Shown here one piece after another: positions 16,790 through 24,975 of a DNA stretch of 64,000 bases. Numbering within the stretch: position 1 is the first letter of the stretch; each line of letters starts with the position of its first letter. This DNA comes from Enterococcus malodoratus ATCC 43197. Lineage in GTDB: Bacteria; Bacillota; Bacilli; Lactobacillales; Enterococcaceae. The position numbers were made by a program, and so were the translations under genes. The notes beneath the pieces are model-generated. The model worked only from the letters and a program-made list of their open reading frames with translations, searched no databases and was not told where the DNA came from. The stretch is taken from positions 186,001-250,000 of the forward strand of contig NZ_KE136482.1 of NCBI RefSeq assembly GCF_000407185.1, read 5' to 3'.

Positions 16790-17686
16790 GTGAAAAAAAG
16801 GATTAAGGGTCTTGTTCTTACTGGAATGTTGTTAGGCGGAATGGTTCTCCCCAATGTGGCTAATGCTGCGAAGTGGCGGGCGAATTTAGTCAGTGAAATT
16901 GAAATCACCAGTGGTCAAAAAGAATATACGTTAAAACGAGGGGACACTCTTTGGGCGATTGGTCAAAAGATCAATATTCGCTATGAACGTCTTGCTGAAA
17001 TCAACGGCATTGACTTAAGCTCGGGTGAGGAGTATCGCTTGCCTGTTGGTCGGATTATCAGTATCGATGGAAACGTAGTGACGATAAAAGAAAAAGATGG
17101 TTCAATCTATTCTCAATCCGTTATTACACCAGAACAAAAAATTGATGATACAAAAGCAGTTGGCGAATCAGTCGCAGAACAACCGGCTTTACCAGAAGTC
17201 AAAGAGCAGCCTGCTGCGCCTGAAACGGAAGATCTTTCTGCGTATCCCTATGCAGTGAGGGTTAATACCTTAAGCAATCCGCTGACATTTACGTTTACTG
17301 GGGCAAATGTGCCAGTTTCGGCTCGCGTGAATTTCAATGAAGGAACAGTAACTTTTGTCGACCAATCATCTGGCGGCAAGACTATTATTGAATCGGAAGA
17401 TGATTATTTTCTTGTTGAAACGGTCTATAGTATGACTGTCAGCAATGTCGAAACAAAAACGATTCGGGTATTTGGTGCAGGAGGCAACCCCATTCGCAGT
17501 GTTAACGCAAATACCATGATCACTTTGACGGGACGTCTAACGAATCCAGATGATCGTGATTATGGTGTGGGCAGAAATCTTTACTTGATCGTCAATCAGG
17601 CAGGTACGCTATCACTGCTCACACCAAACTATGCTGGAAATGTAACGGAAGAAGACTACGATGTTATGATAGAAGTTTTACAATAA
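16790..17686 (+). CDS. Secreted LysM-domain protein
   Basis: The product has 298 residues when started at the GTG at 16790, 7 bases after GGAGG; an ATG two bases earlier is out of frame and runs into a stop. The N-terminus is a signal peptide (MKKRIKGLVLTGMLLGGMVL then PNVANA, cleavage likely after ANA). A LysM domain follows (residues about 44-80) with YTLKRGDTLWAIGQKINIRY, a fold that binds peptidoglycan. The remaining 200 residues are beta-rich, with a Glu/Pro-rich linker (EQPALPEVKEQPAAPE), and match no catalytic domain I know. It is probably a wall-associated protein, with its own terminator. Confidence 0.8.
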   Translation: MKKRIKGLVLTGMLLGGMVLPNVANAAKWRANLVSEIEITSGQKEYTLKRGDTLWAIGQKINIRYERLAEINGIDLSSGEEYRLPVGRIISIDGNVVTIKEKDGSIYSQSVITPEQKIDDTKAVGESVAEQPALPEVKEQPAAPETEDLSAYPYAVRVNTLSNPLTFTFTGANVPVSARVNFNEGTVTFVDQSSGGKTIIESEDDYFLVETVYSMTVSNVETKTIRVFGAGGNPIRSVNANTMITLTGRLTNPDDRDYGVGRNLYLIVNQAGTLSLLTPNYAGNVTEEDYDVMIEVLQ

Positions 17687-17705
17687 ATACTCGTTTTCAT
17701 ATCTG

Positions 17706-17736
17706 ACCTTTCACGTTTGTGGAAGGTTTTTTTCTT
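17706..17736 (+). terminator. Terminator of the LysM gene
   Basis: ACCTTTCAC and GTGGAAGGT form the stem around GTTT, with one mismatch, followed by seven T. Confidence 0.8.
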
Positions 17737-17793
17737 GGTTAAAAAAGGATTGTAGGAAAATACAAGGTGTTTCAGTCAATGAGCGGGCATAAG

Positions 17794-17829
17794 AAAAGGC
17801 TTGAGATACCCAAGCATCTCAAGCCTTTT
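17794..17829. terminator. Terminator of aspD
   Basis: AAAAGGCTTGAGAT (17794-17807) and ATCTCAAGCCTTTT (17816-17829) form a perfect 14-bp stem. Confidence 0.9.
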
Positions 17830-17832
17830 ACG

Positions 17833-19428
17833 CTATTTCGTTTTCATCCATTGATCGCGGATATCATCGGTCAAACGAATGATGCGTTTGCCAACTTCCG
17901 GATATTGATTGGTGGCAAGGTTGGCTAAGGAAACGCGAACGGCCCATTCACTGCTGCCAAAGGCGTTAGCTTTCAAAAGCATCAATTGTTCTTTTTCCGC
18001 TAGGGAAGTTAGGACTTTCGTTACGGTCCATTTATTCTTCAAATAATCAGCAAAGGCGTTGCCGTAACGTTTACGGGTCCAGTCTTCGTAATTGATTTCG
18101 CAATAGTAGGCGGTATCTAAATCTTCCAACGGTTCTTGCAAGCCTAATGTACTAAATAATAATTTTTCCCGTTGGCGGCAAATATCCATGACTTCGGCTT
18201 TGTAGGCTTGGCCTTCATCCAACAGGCTGTACAAGCTGAACATTACCATCATCACCTGTTGCGGAGCTGAAAGTCCAGCAGCGTGGTTCAAGGCAACGTC
18301 ACGGCTGTCGGCAACGATCCGATCAATGAAGGTGATCGTTGTTGGATCAGCGGTCAACGAAGCGTAACGTTCGTTCAATTGTTCGATTTTTTCTTGCGAC
18401 AGATTAGCGATCAACTCGTCAAACAGATTGTGTTTGGCTACAGCGATCGTACCTACACGCCAGCCGGTAGCACCAAAATATTTTGAGTACGAATAAATGC
18501 AGGCGGTGTTGTATGGAATCTCTGAAAACAGAGAAGTGAAGACAGGGACGAACGTGCCGTACACATCGTCGGTCAAAATCATCAATTCAGGATTGTCCGT
18601 CGCTACGATGTCCTTCAACAGATCGATCGTTGGTTGGGCAAGCGCATTGGCTGTCGGATTGCTTGGGTTGACCACAAAGACCGCTTTGATCTCAGAATCC
18701 CGCAGTTTGTTGATTTCTGAATCTGGGTATTGATAGGTCATTTTGCCGTCGACCATGGTTTGTTTTGCTTGAACCTTGACGATGTCAAAGGCATATTTTG
18801 GCAATTCAGGAATTTCCAAATAAGGCGCAAAGGTTGGCAGCATCAAAGCAATTTTATCTCCGCGATTCAATAGAAAATTATTCAACAGCGTGTCAAAAAT
18901 GTAGCAGATACCTGCTGTTCCGCCTTCCACGGCAAAAATGTCAAAAGGCGTTTTGCTGTCAGAGAAAAGTTCTTGATTCAAATAAGCTTTGATTGGTCCT
19001 TCGCAGGCAGTTAAACAACGCACTGGATTTGGGTAATTGTCGCCAATAATATGATCCAGCATGTCTGTTAGCCAAGCTTCTTTGGGCATACCTAAATAGT
19101 TATTGTCAGAAAACCAGATTTTCTTTAAAAAGTCGGCGCCTTTACCAGGGTGCGCAGCTAAAAATTCAACGAAACGTTCACTGCGGCCGCTATTGGCTTG
19201 GATCATTCCGGCGGTTAGTTCGCCCGGCCCGAATAAGGTTTCTTGCGTGGCGAATTGACCTAGTAAGAAATAGGCTTCCCGCGGCGTAGGGGCGGTCCAG
19301 TTTGGATTTCCCCGTCCGGCATTCAAAAGGTTGGTAACATTCTTATTCTCATGGATCTTTTGTTCCAAAAAGAGACTCAATTCAAAGGGACTTAGTTCTT
19401 CTAAGGCTTGTTCTGTAATTGTTGACAC
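17833..19428 (-). CDS. aspD: Aspartate 4-decarboxylase (bifunctional with aspartate transaminase)
   Basis: The 531-residue protein is the size of AspD and carries aminotransferase fold I motifs. These are the N-terminal LNAGRGNPNWTAPTPREAY, the PLP region FVVNPSNPTANAL, the TDDVYGTF block, and the PLP lysine in IYSYSKYFGATGWRVG (Lys 316). AspD converts aspartate to alanine and CO2. With the AspT exchanger it makes proton motive force in Tetragenococcus and relatives. No aspT gene is adjacent. The start is GTG at 19426-19428, 8 bases after AAGGAG. The gene is monocistronic. Confidence 0.9.
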   Translation of the reverse strand: MSTITEQALEELSPFELSLFLEQKIHENKNVTNLLNAGRGNPNWTAPTPREAYFLLGQFATQETLFGPGELTAGMIQANSGRSERFVEFLAAHPGKGADFLKKIWFSDNNYLGMPKEAWLTDMLDHIIGDNYPNPVRCLTACEGPIKAYLNQELFSDSKTPFDIFAVEGGTAGICYIFDTLLNNFLLNRGDKIALMLPTFAPYLEIPELPKYAFDIVKVQAKQTMVDGKMTYQYPDSEINKLRDSEIKAVFVVNPSNPTANALAQPTIDLLKDIVATDNPELMILTDDVYGTFVPVFTSLFSEIPYNTACIYSYSKYFGATGWRVGTIAVAKHNLFDELIANLSQEKIEQLNERYASLTADPTTITFIDRIVADSRDVALNHAAGLSAPQQVMMVMFSLYSLLDEGQAYKAEVMDICRQREKLLFSTLGLQEPLEDLDTAYYCEINYEDWTRKRYGNAFADYLKNKWTVTKVLTSLAEKEQLMLLKANAFGSSEWAVRVSLANLATNQYPEVGKRIIRLTDDIRDQWMKTK

Positions 19429-19772
19429 AAATACGACTCCTTCAACGCTTTATTTTAATTCTATAGTAACGAGAATAATTTTTAATACAGCGTAAATACG
19501 CTTAGAGTTTGTGAGAAAATTTCTGTTAAAATACAAAGAAATAAAGTCTGTTTTCTTTTATTGTTTGTTAAAAGTCTGATTACACCGATATAAACAGCGC
19601 TTACATAAACCTGAACGTTTATTTTTTATAAATTTCCCGAATAGATATCAGACTTTCGACCCATGTCAGCGAGTAAAAAAAGAGGCATACTATTCCTATA
19701 AGTTAATTGATGTGCAATTGGATGGACATTGCAGTATATAAAGAGGTATCCACGAAAGAGGGGGAATTCAAG
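19429..19772. other. Divergent intergenic region with a cre-like palindrome
   Basis: No gene is visible. At 19592-19605, on the reverse strand, TGTAAGCGCTGTTT matches the cre consensus TGWAANCGNTNWCA at 12 of 14 positions and could make aspD or the divergent small membrane gene sensitive to carbon status. The rest is AT-rich with no strong promoter match. Confidence 0.35.
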
Positions 19773-20027
19773 ATGGATCAGTTGATAGCTATTGCATTTA
19801 TCGCGTTGCTGGTTTTCTTTGTTGTAAAGGTCGGGTCAGTCTTATGGCGCATTGCCGGCGTATTGTTCTTGCTATTTATCATTTATGTATATAAGGATCA
19901 GGTCATTTCACAGGTCCAAAACTTTATTGCCAATCCAGACTTTGGCGGATTATGGCAGAGTGTTTCAAGTTTCTTTGGAAATTTGTTTGATAAAGTCGTC
20001 AGCTTTGTCGGCGCGGTAATTGAATAG
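19773..20027 (+). CDS. Small membrane protein, 84 residues, with amphipathic C-terminal helix
   Basis: The start is the ATG at 19773, 8 bases after GAGGGGG; upstream in-frame starts lack a ribosome site. Residues 3-40 form two hydrophobic segments (LIAIAFIALLVFFVVKV and IAGVLFLLFIIYVY). A short linker follows, then an amphipathic tail with FGGLWQSVSSFFGNLFDKVV. That tail shares FGGL-x-Q-x4-FFG-x3-D-x-V, with identical spacing, with the 39-residue peptide encoded at 8499-8618. A strong terminator follows. The family is not recognised and the role is unknown. Confidence 0.7.
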   Translation: MDQLIAIAFIALLVFFVVKVGSVLWRIAGVLFLLFIIYVYKDQVISQVQNFIANPDFGGLWQSVSSFFGNLFDKVVSFVGAVIE

Positions 20028-20035
20028 CTTGAGTA

Positions 20036-20070
20036 GGATAAAATCAGTGATTGATTTTATCCTTTTTTTT
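20036..20070 (+). terminator. Terminator of the small membrane protein gene
   Basis: GGATAAAATC (20036-20045) and GATTTTATCC (20053-20062) form a perfect stem followed by eight T. Confidence 0.9.
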
Positions 20071-20197
20071 ACATTAAAATAAAAAAAGACTATAATATCA
20101 GTCTTTCTAACCACCAAACACTTCAACCAGTCGAAAAATTGATTCATGAATAAGTATAAAAGTTTTATCAAGGCAGATCGATCCGATCTGTCTTTTT
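20068..20197 (+). ncRNA. Candidate small RNA with its own promoter and terminator
   Basis: TTTACA (20068-20073), a 17-base spacer and TATAAT (20091-20096) form a near-consensus promoter. About 75 bases downstream an 11-bp hairpin with an ATC loop (20170-20194) runs into T, a good terminator. Between them there is no open frame with a ribosome site. The expected transcript is about 95 nt. A caution: AAAGACT/AGTCTTT around the -10 would also act as a terminator on the reverse strand, so the transcript could lie on either strand or this could be terminator debris. Confidence 0.4.
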
Positions 20198-20218
20198 GAG
20201 CCGGATTTTTGCTTTTTA

Positions 20219-20247
20219 TTGAAAACGTATTCTATGATGGATAGATA
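20219..20247 (+). promoter_or_regulatory. Promoter of the aldehyde dehydrogenase gene
   Basis: TTGAAA (20219-20224), a 17-base spacer and TAGATA (20242-20247) lie 18 bases before the start codon. Confidence 0.55.
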
Positions 20248-20265
20248 ATAGGAGAGGTGGAGAAT

Positions 20266-21726
20266 ATGGAAAAACAATTCGACAAACAATTTATTGGCGG
20301 AAAATGGAAGCAAGGTAATGATTCAGAGCATGTGAATGAGGATAAGAATCCCTACACGCAAGAGACGTTCCTGAAGATCCAAGGAGCGAATACAGAAGAT
20401 GTCGATGAGGCCTATCAAGCCGCTCAAAAAGCACAGAAAGAATGGATGAAGCAAACGCCTCAAGAGCGCAGTGCCGTTATCAGCAAAGCGGCTGAATTGA
20501 TGGAAGAAAAAAAGGCGGAGATCGTCGAATGGCTGATCAAAGAAGGCGGTGCGACACAAATCAAGGCTGGACTTGAAGTCAGTCTGGCCAAAGGAATCAC
20601 CGAAGAAGCAGCGAGCTTCCCGATGCGGATGGAAGGGAAAATTCTTCCTACCAATACACTGGGTGAAGAGAGCTTTGCGACCCATCGTCCAGTTGGTGTG
20701 ATCGGGATCATCAGTCCTTGGAATTTCCCGTTCCATTTGACGATGCGTTCATTGGCTCCGGCGCTTGCGACAGGGAATGGCGTCGTGATCAAGCCGGCGA
20801 GTGATAGTCCAGTAACTGGTGGACTTCTGCCAGCCGCAATTTTTGAAGAAGCAGGTGTCCCAGCGGGCTTAGTCAATGTGACTGTCGGCAGCGGGAGTGA
20901 AATCGGTGATTATTTTGTTGGACATCCGATCCCAAGCTTTATTTCCTTTACGGGCTCTACAGCTGTTGGCAAAAACATTGCCAGTCATGCGATGAGCGGG
21001 AAGAAGATCAAACAAGTCGCTTTAGAACTCGGCGGCAATTCACCCTTTATCGTATTGGACGATGCAGATATTGAAGAAGCGGCGCAATCATTGATCGTCA
21101 GCAAATTCATGCACTCAGGACAAATCTGCATGGCCGCTAATCGTGCAATCGTGGTGGAATCAGTCTTTGACGAATTTGTTGCTAAAGTCGTTGAACGAGT
21201 GAAAAAACTAACTGTTGGAGATCCCGCAAAAGAGGGAACCGTTGTTGGTCCGATCATTAATCAAAAACAAACGGATCAAATCCAAGAAATCATCCAACAG
21301 GCAAAAGATTCAAACGCGCAGTTCCTAGTAGAAGGATCAATCAAAGGGCAAGTAGTGGAACCAGTGGTATTGGTTTCGGAAGATGCTGCGTTGGAGATTT
21401 TCCATCAGGAAATTTTCGGACCCGTTCTGCCAATTTTGAAGGTAAAGGATACGGAAGCAGCTATCCAAGCAGCTAATGATACCGAATATGGCTTGTCCAG
21501 CGCACTATTTACAAAAGATTTAACTAAAGGGCGAGCATTAGCGAATAAAATCGAGGCTGGAATGTGCCACATCAACGGCTTGACCGTCGATGATCAACCA
21601 AACGCACCTTTCGGCGGAGAAAAGAATTCCGGTATCGGACGTTTCAACGGTGAATGGGTATTAGAAGAATTCACTCGAACACAATGGGTAACCACCAAAT
21701 CAGGCAAAGGCCAGTATCCATTTTAG
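20266..21726 (+). CDS. NAD(P)-dependent aldehyde dehydrogenase (aromatic/aliphatic aldehyde type)
   Basis: The 486-residue protein of the ALDH superfamily oxidises aldehydes to acids. The cofactor-binding block is IGIISPWNFPFHLTMRSLAP. The catalytic Glu region is VALELGGNSPFIVLDDAD and the catalytic Cys is in HSGQICMAANR. A C-terminal HINGLTVDDQPNAPFGGEKN with SGIGRFNGEW is typical. The overall look is near Bacillus YfmT and benzaldehyde/vanillin dehydrogenases, so an aromatic aldehyde is possible. The start is the ATG at 20266, 8 bases after GGAGAGG; a GTG nine bases earlier overlaps that site. Single gene with its own promoter and terminator. Confidence 0.88.
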   Translation: MEKQFDKQFIGGKWKQGNDSEHVNEDKNPYTQETFLKIQGANTEDVDEAYQAAQKAQKEWMKQTPQERSAVISKAAELMEEKKAEIVEWLIKEGGATQIKAGLEVSLAKGITEEAASFPMRMEGKILPTNTLGEESFATHRPVGVIGIISPWNFPFHLTMRSLAPALATGNGVVIKPASDSPVTGGLLPAAIFEEAGVPAGLVNVTVGSGSEIGDYFVGHPIPSFISFTGSTAVGKNIASHAMSGKKIKQVALELGGNSPFIVLDDADIEEAAQSLIVSKFMHSGQICMAANRAIVVESVFDEFVAKVVERVKKLTVGDPAKEGTVVGPIINQKQTDQIQEIIQQAKDSNAQFLVEGSIKGQVVEPVVLVSEDAALEIFHQEIFGPVLPILKVKDTEAAIQAANDTEYGLSSALFTKDLTKGRALANKIEAGMCHINGLTVDDQPNAPFGGEKNSGIGRFNGEWVLEEFTRTQWVTTKSGKGQYPF

Positions 21727-21736
21727 GCGTAATTAT

Positions 21737-21779
21737 AGTATTGAGAGGAACCTTCAGCGTTTCTCTCAATACTATTTTT
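21737..21779 (+). terminator. Terminator of the aldehyde dehydrogenase gene
   Basis: AGTATTGAGAG (21737-21747) and CTCTCAATACT (21763-21773) form a perfect stem followed by ATTTTTTT. Confidence 0.9.
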
Positions 21780-21822
21780 TTATGAACTGACTTTTTCTGT
21801 AAACTTTTTTGCTGAATCCTCT

Positions 21823-21866
21823 TTATTTTCGTTAACCTTTGAATTATAATTGGTTAACGAAAATAA
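21823..21866 (+). promoter_or_regulatory. BirA (biotin repressor) operator upstream of bioB
   Basis: TTATTTTCGTTAACC (21823-21837), a 14-base spacer and GGTTAACGAAAATAA (21852-21866) form a perfect 15-bp inverted repeat. The core GTTAAC...GTTAAC with 14-16 base spacing is the known BirA box of Firmicutes. A TATAAT (21845-21850) sits in the spacer, so bound BirA would block the polymerase. The right arm runs into the ribosome site of bioB. Confidence 0.88.
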
Positions 21867-21878
21867 GGAGGGCTTTTT

Positions 21879-22841
21879 TTGACAGTAACAGCTGAAACGA
21901 AGGCGGCGATTTCTAAGGCAGATTGTTTAGAAATTTTGTATTCCGATAATAATTGGTGGCAGTATTATGCGGCCGCCCTGAAAATCAAGGCAACTAAATC
22001 TGGGAACCGGATTCGCTTGAATTCACTGCTGAACGCCAAAAGCGGATTATGCAGCGAGGATTGCGGCTACTGCTCGCAATCAAAGAAAAGTACCGCGGCG
22101 ATCGACGAATACGATTTGCTGCCAAAAGAGGAAATTTTGCGCAAGGCTTTGATCGCCAAGAAAAATCATTCCAGCGTTTTTTGTATTGCATTGAGTGGGA
22201 AACGTCCGTCACGACAAGAGGTGCTGGTTTTAGGCGAGACGATCCAGGCAATCAAAAAAATGATGGCGATCGAAATTTGCTTGTCGATCGGGTTGGTGAC
22301 GGATGAACAGATCGTTTATTTGAAAAGCTGCGGCACCGACCGCTTCAATCACAATTTAAACACCAGTCGAGAAAACTATTCTTCGATCGCAACGACCCAC
22401 AGCTATGATGATCGGTTGAATACGCTGAAAAAACTGCGCGAACATGAGTTAAATATCTGTTCTGGTTTTATTTGCGGCATGGGCGAATCGAATGAACAAT
22501 TGGTAGACTTGGCCTTTGAATTGAAGGAACAGCAGCCATACTCGGTTCCAATCAATTTTTTATTGCCGATCGAGGGGACAGCCCTTGAAAAGCAGCAGCC
22601 ATTAACGCCTCTAAAATGTTTGAAAATTTTAACCATGCTGAGAATGGTTTTTCCGGAGACCGAATTGAGGGTGAGTGCCGGAAGAGAATTCCATTTGAGC
22701 GAATTGCAGCAACTAGCCGTTTTAATCGTTGATTCGATCTTTCTGGGGGATTATTTGACGGAAAAAGGGGCGGCGATCTCAACGGATCAAAAAATGCTGG
22801 ATCTACTGGGTTTAGCTGTTGAAGGAGCGGCCGATGAGTAA
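21879..22841 (+). CDS. bioB: Biotin synthase BioB
   Basis: The 320-residue radical SAM enzyme has the cluster motif GLCSEDCGYCSQS (Cys 58, 62, 65) and the BioB block FNHNLNTSRENYSSI. It inserts sulphur into dethiobiotin to give biotin. The start is a TTG at 21879 after AGGAGGG; no better start exists and the first residues read MTVTAETKAAISKADCLEIL. Biotin control is through the BirA operator just upstream. It is followed by bioD with an 8-base overlap, so the two are coupled. Confidence 0.93.
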   Translation: MTVTAETKAAISKADCLEILYSDNNWWQYYAAALKIKATKSGNRIRLNSLLNAKSGLCSEDCGYCSQSKKSTAAIDEYDLLPKEEILRKALIAKKNHSSVFCIALSGKRPSRQEVLVLGETIQAIKKMMAIEICLSIGLVTDEQIVYLKSCGTDRFNHNLNTSRENYSSIATTHSYDDRLNTLKKLREHELNICSGFICGMGESNEQLVDLAFELKEQQPYSVPINFLLPIEGTALEKQQPLTPLKCLKILTMLRMVFPETELRVSAGREFHLSELQQLAVLIVDSIFLGDYLTEKGAAISTDQKMLDLLGLAVEGAADE

Positions 22842-23514
22842 TCAGTACATCATTTGCGGGATTGGTACGGATTGTGGAAAATCCGTCGTGAGCGTTCTGC
22901 TCTATGACTATTTGAAGAAGCGGAAAAAACTAGAGCCAATACTGGTTAAACCTGTTCAAACAGGCGCTGCTTTAGACACCGATTTTTATCAAGCCTGTCA
23001 AATCAATCGGCAGAATATCTTCAATTTTTACACGATGACCTCAGAGACATCGATTCACACAGCCAGCCACTTAGCTGAAAAAACAATTGATGTGGATCAA
23101 ATGGTACATGAGACGGTCTTATTACAAACGAAAAACCGGCCGCTACTGCTTGAAATGGCCGGGGGATTAATGTCGCCGCTCAATGAAACTACGTTGATGA
23201 TTGATTTTGTCGAAGCACTTCAACTGCCGGTGATTGTGGTGGTTGATAATTACCTTGGGGCGATCAACCACGCGCTGTTGACGACCGAGGCTCTGAAAAA
23301 TCGAGGGATTCCGATTGCTGGATTGATTAATAATACCTCCAAGAAAGAGAACGCTTATGATCAGACTTCTCTTGAAATTATAGCGAGCTATAACGGTTTA
23401 TCGGTGATTGGAAGGGTGCCCTATTTAACAAAAATTGAGGGTCAACTAACAGAACCCGATAAAAAAAGCGAGTTGGTAAAGGAGTGGCAATTAAATGTAT
23501 CGCAAGCGAACTAA
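22834..23514 (+). CDS. bioD: Dethiobiotin synthetase BioD
   Basis: The 226-residue protein opens with the BioD-type P-loop GIGTDCGKSVVSVLLYDYLK, followed by the substrate block LVKPVQTGA and LLEMAGGLMSPLNE. BioD closes the ureido ring of diaminopelargonic acid using CO2 and ATP. The start is the ATG at 22834 with GAAGGAG 6 bases upstream, overlapping the bioB stop. The next gene, bioY, overlaps its end by 20 bases, so the three genes form one tight operon. Confidence 0.9.
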   Translation: MSNQYIICGIGTDCGKSVVSVLLYDYLKKRKKLEPILVKPVQTGAALDTDFYQACQINRQNIFNFYTMTSETSIHTASHLAEKTIDVDQMVHETVLLQTKNRPLLLEMAGGLMSPLNETTLMIDFVEALQLPVIVVVDNYLGAINHALLTTEALKNRGIPIAGLINNTSKKENAYDQTSLEIIASYNGLSVIGRVPYLTKIEGQLTEPDKKSELVKEWQLNVSQAN

Positions 23515-24073
23515 TGAAATGACACGGATGGCGCTGTTTTTCGCCTTATTGATCGTAACCGCAAAATTGGTGATTTCATTGCCCTTGTTAGACTATTTAT
23601 CGTTACAGATCATCACCGTTTTTCTGATCTATCCATTTCTAGGAAAAAAAGACGGATCAATCATAATGATCAGCTATCTAGTTTTGGGTGTTATCGGTTT
23701 GCCAATTTTTGCCAGCGGCGGAGGTTTCGCTTATGTTTTTAAGCCGACCTTTGGCTTTTTGCTGGCCTTCGCAACGCTGCCACTGATTCAGGCGTTGCTG
23801 ACTCAACTTGTTCGACAACAAAAGTGGTCGCCGCTAACAAGAATGCTGATAATCAATTATTCAAGTCTGCTTTATATTCATCTAATCGGAATCGGCTATA
23901 AGCTGGTGATTTTACGACTGGCAACGCAAAATTTTGCCGCACTTTCCAGTATTTTGACAGTTACGACACTGATCGATCTTTCCTGTGATATTCTGCTGGT
24001 CTTTGTCGCGAGCGTAGTGACACTGAAAATGAAGTCCTTACTTGGTGTCAAAGCGAGTGGACTTTTCAATTAG
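23495..24073 (+). CDS. bioY: Biotin transporter BioY (ECF S component)
   Basis: The 192-residue protein has six hydrophobic segments and the BioY signature VIGLPIFASGGGFAYVFKPT followed by FGFLLAF. BioY takes up biotin with the shared ECF energizing module, which is not in this window. The ATG follows AAAGGAGT within the end of bioD. Its place in a BirA-controlled operon supports biotin or a precursor as substrate. Confidence 0.9.
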   Translation: MYRKRTNEMTRMALFFALLIVTAKLVISLPLLDYLSLQIITVFLIYPFLGKKDGSIIMISYLVLGVIGLPIFASGGGFAYVFKPTFGFLLAFATLPLIQALLTQLVRQQKWSPLTRMLIINYSSLLYIHLIGIGYKLVILRLATQNFAALSSILTVTTLIDLSCDILLVFVASVVTLKMKSLLGVKASGLFN

Positions 24074-24080
24074 CAATAGA

Positions 24081-24125
24081 AAAATGATCCTGCACTTCTT
24101 TAATAGAAGAAATCAGGATCATTTT
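24081..24125. terminator. Bidirectional terminator after bioY
   Basis: AAAATGATCCTG (24081-24092) and CAGGATCATTTT (24114-24125) form a perfect stem between convergent genes. Confidence 0.85.
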
Positions 24126-24138
24126 AAAATTTCTGGCT

Positions 24139-24873
24139 TTATTTCCGCACATTTCCGGCCAAATATTTCTGGCAGCGGCGATAACTCATCAACACTTTTT
24201 CTGGAACATCGACATGCGGGATAAAGTTTGCGCCATTTGGTCCATAGCCTTCTTTGTCATCATTGAGTCGGCGAATCTCGCCAATCACTAACGATAAGAA
24301 ATACTCCGGCGCCCACCAAGTATCCATTTGCGGATTTTCAAAATGGGGGCGAGTATCAAAATCAATTAATTTCGGCTGTTCGAAAAAGAGTGGTTGGATC
24401 GCGGCTAAAGGCAATCCCCATTCTTTACTGAAGGTAACATGCGATCGTTTTTGAACTAACGGATCTTGGACGAGCCAAAAATTTTGCGGCGCAGCTTGGT
24501 CAAAAAGTTCATAAGAGAAGCGAGCGTTTTCTCCAGTATTCGTTGATTTCTTTTCTAAGCGTAAAGTGAGCTCGCGAGAACAGTAATGCAAGAAGACTTC
24601 CTGCGTGATTTCCGCTTCTGAAAGGTCTGACCACTCAGAGCGAACCAACTCAGGATACATCTTTTTACAATTCGCGATCAACGGGGCGGTGCCGTGACCG
24701 ATCCCGCCAACAAAAAGCACCTGCTGAATGCTCGCTTCACTTTCACAAAATTCTGCGGCGGAAACAATCAAGCTTGGTAAGCTGTTGCCGGCAATCACTA
24801 ATGTATCGGATTGAAAATGTTCGTTTTCGGGAATCGTCGTCAGATAATCGACGAGGGTAGCAAAATCAGACAT
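24139..24873 (-). CDS. YdcF family protein (DUF218 fold)
   Basis: The 244-residue soluble protein closely follows the layout of Escherichia coli YdcF: DTLVIAGNSLPSLIVSAAEF, then VLFVGGIGHGTAPLI, STNTGENARFSYELF, FWLVQDPLVQKRSHVTF and the ending EGYGPNGANFIPHVDVPEKV. YdcF belongs to the SanA/ElyC/DUF218 superfamily and binds S-adenosylmethionine in vitro, but its cellular role is not settled. The ATG follows GGAGG with a short spacing. Single gene, convergent with bioY. Confidence 0.8.
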   Translation of the reverse strand: MSDFATLVDYLTTIPENEHFQSDTLVIAGNSLPSLIVSAAEFCESEASIQQVLFVGGIGHGTAPLIANCKKMYPELVRSEWSDLSEAEITQEVFLHYCSRELTLRLEKKSTNTGENARFSYELFDQAAPQNFWLVQDPLVQKRSHVTFSKEWGLPLAAIQPLFFEQPKLIDFDTRPHFENPQMDTWWAPEYFLSLVIGEIRRLNDDKEGYGPNGANFIPHVDVPEKVLMSYRRCQKYLAGNVRK

Positions 24874-24937
24874 GGCTGCCTCCTTAAAAATTTAGTCAAT
24901 AGAATCTCCTATATAATAGTAGCAAAAATTCAGACAG

Positions 24938-24968
24938 AAAAAAACTGCCAGTAAATATCTACTGACAG
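24938..24968 (-). terminator. Terminator of the small membrane protein gene
   Basis: CTGCCAGTA (24945-24953) pairs with TACTGACAG (24960-24968) with one mismatch. The reverse strand runs into T. Confidence 0.75.
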
Positions 24969-24975
24969 CAATTTG

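Noticed and set aside
20147-20200. A 17-codon open frame within the candidate small RNA
   Set aside because: It has no ribosome site and ends inside the terminator hairpin.
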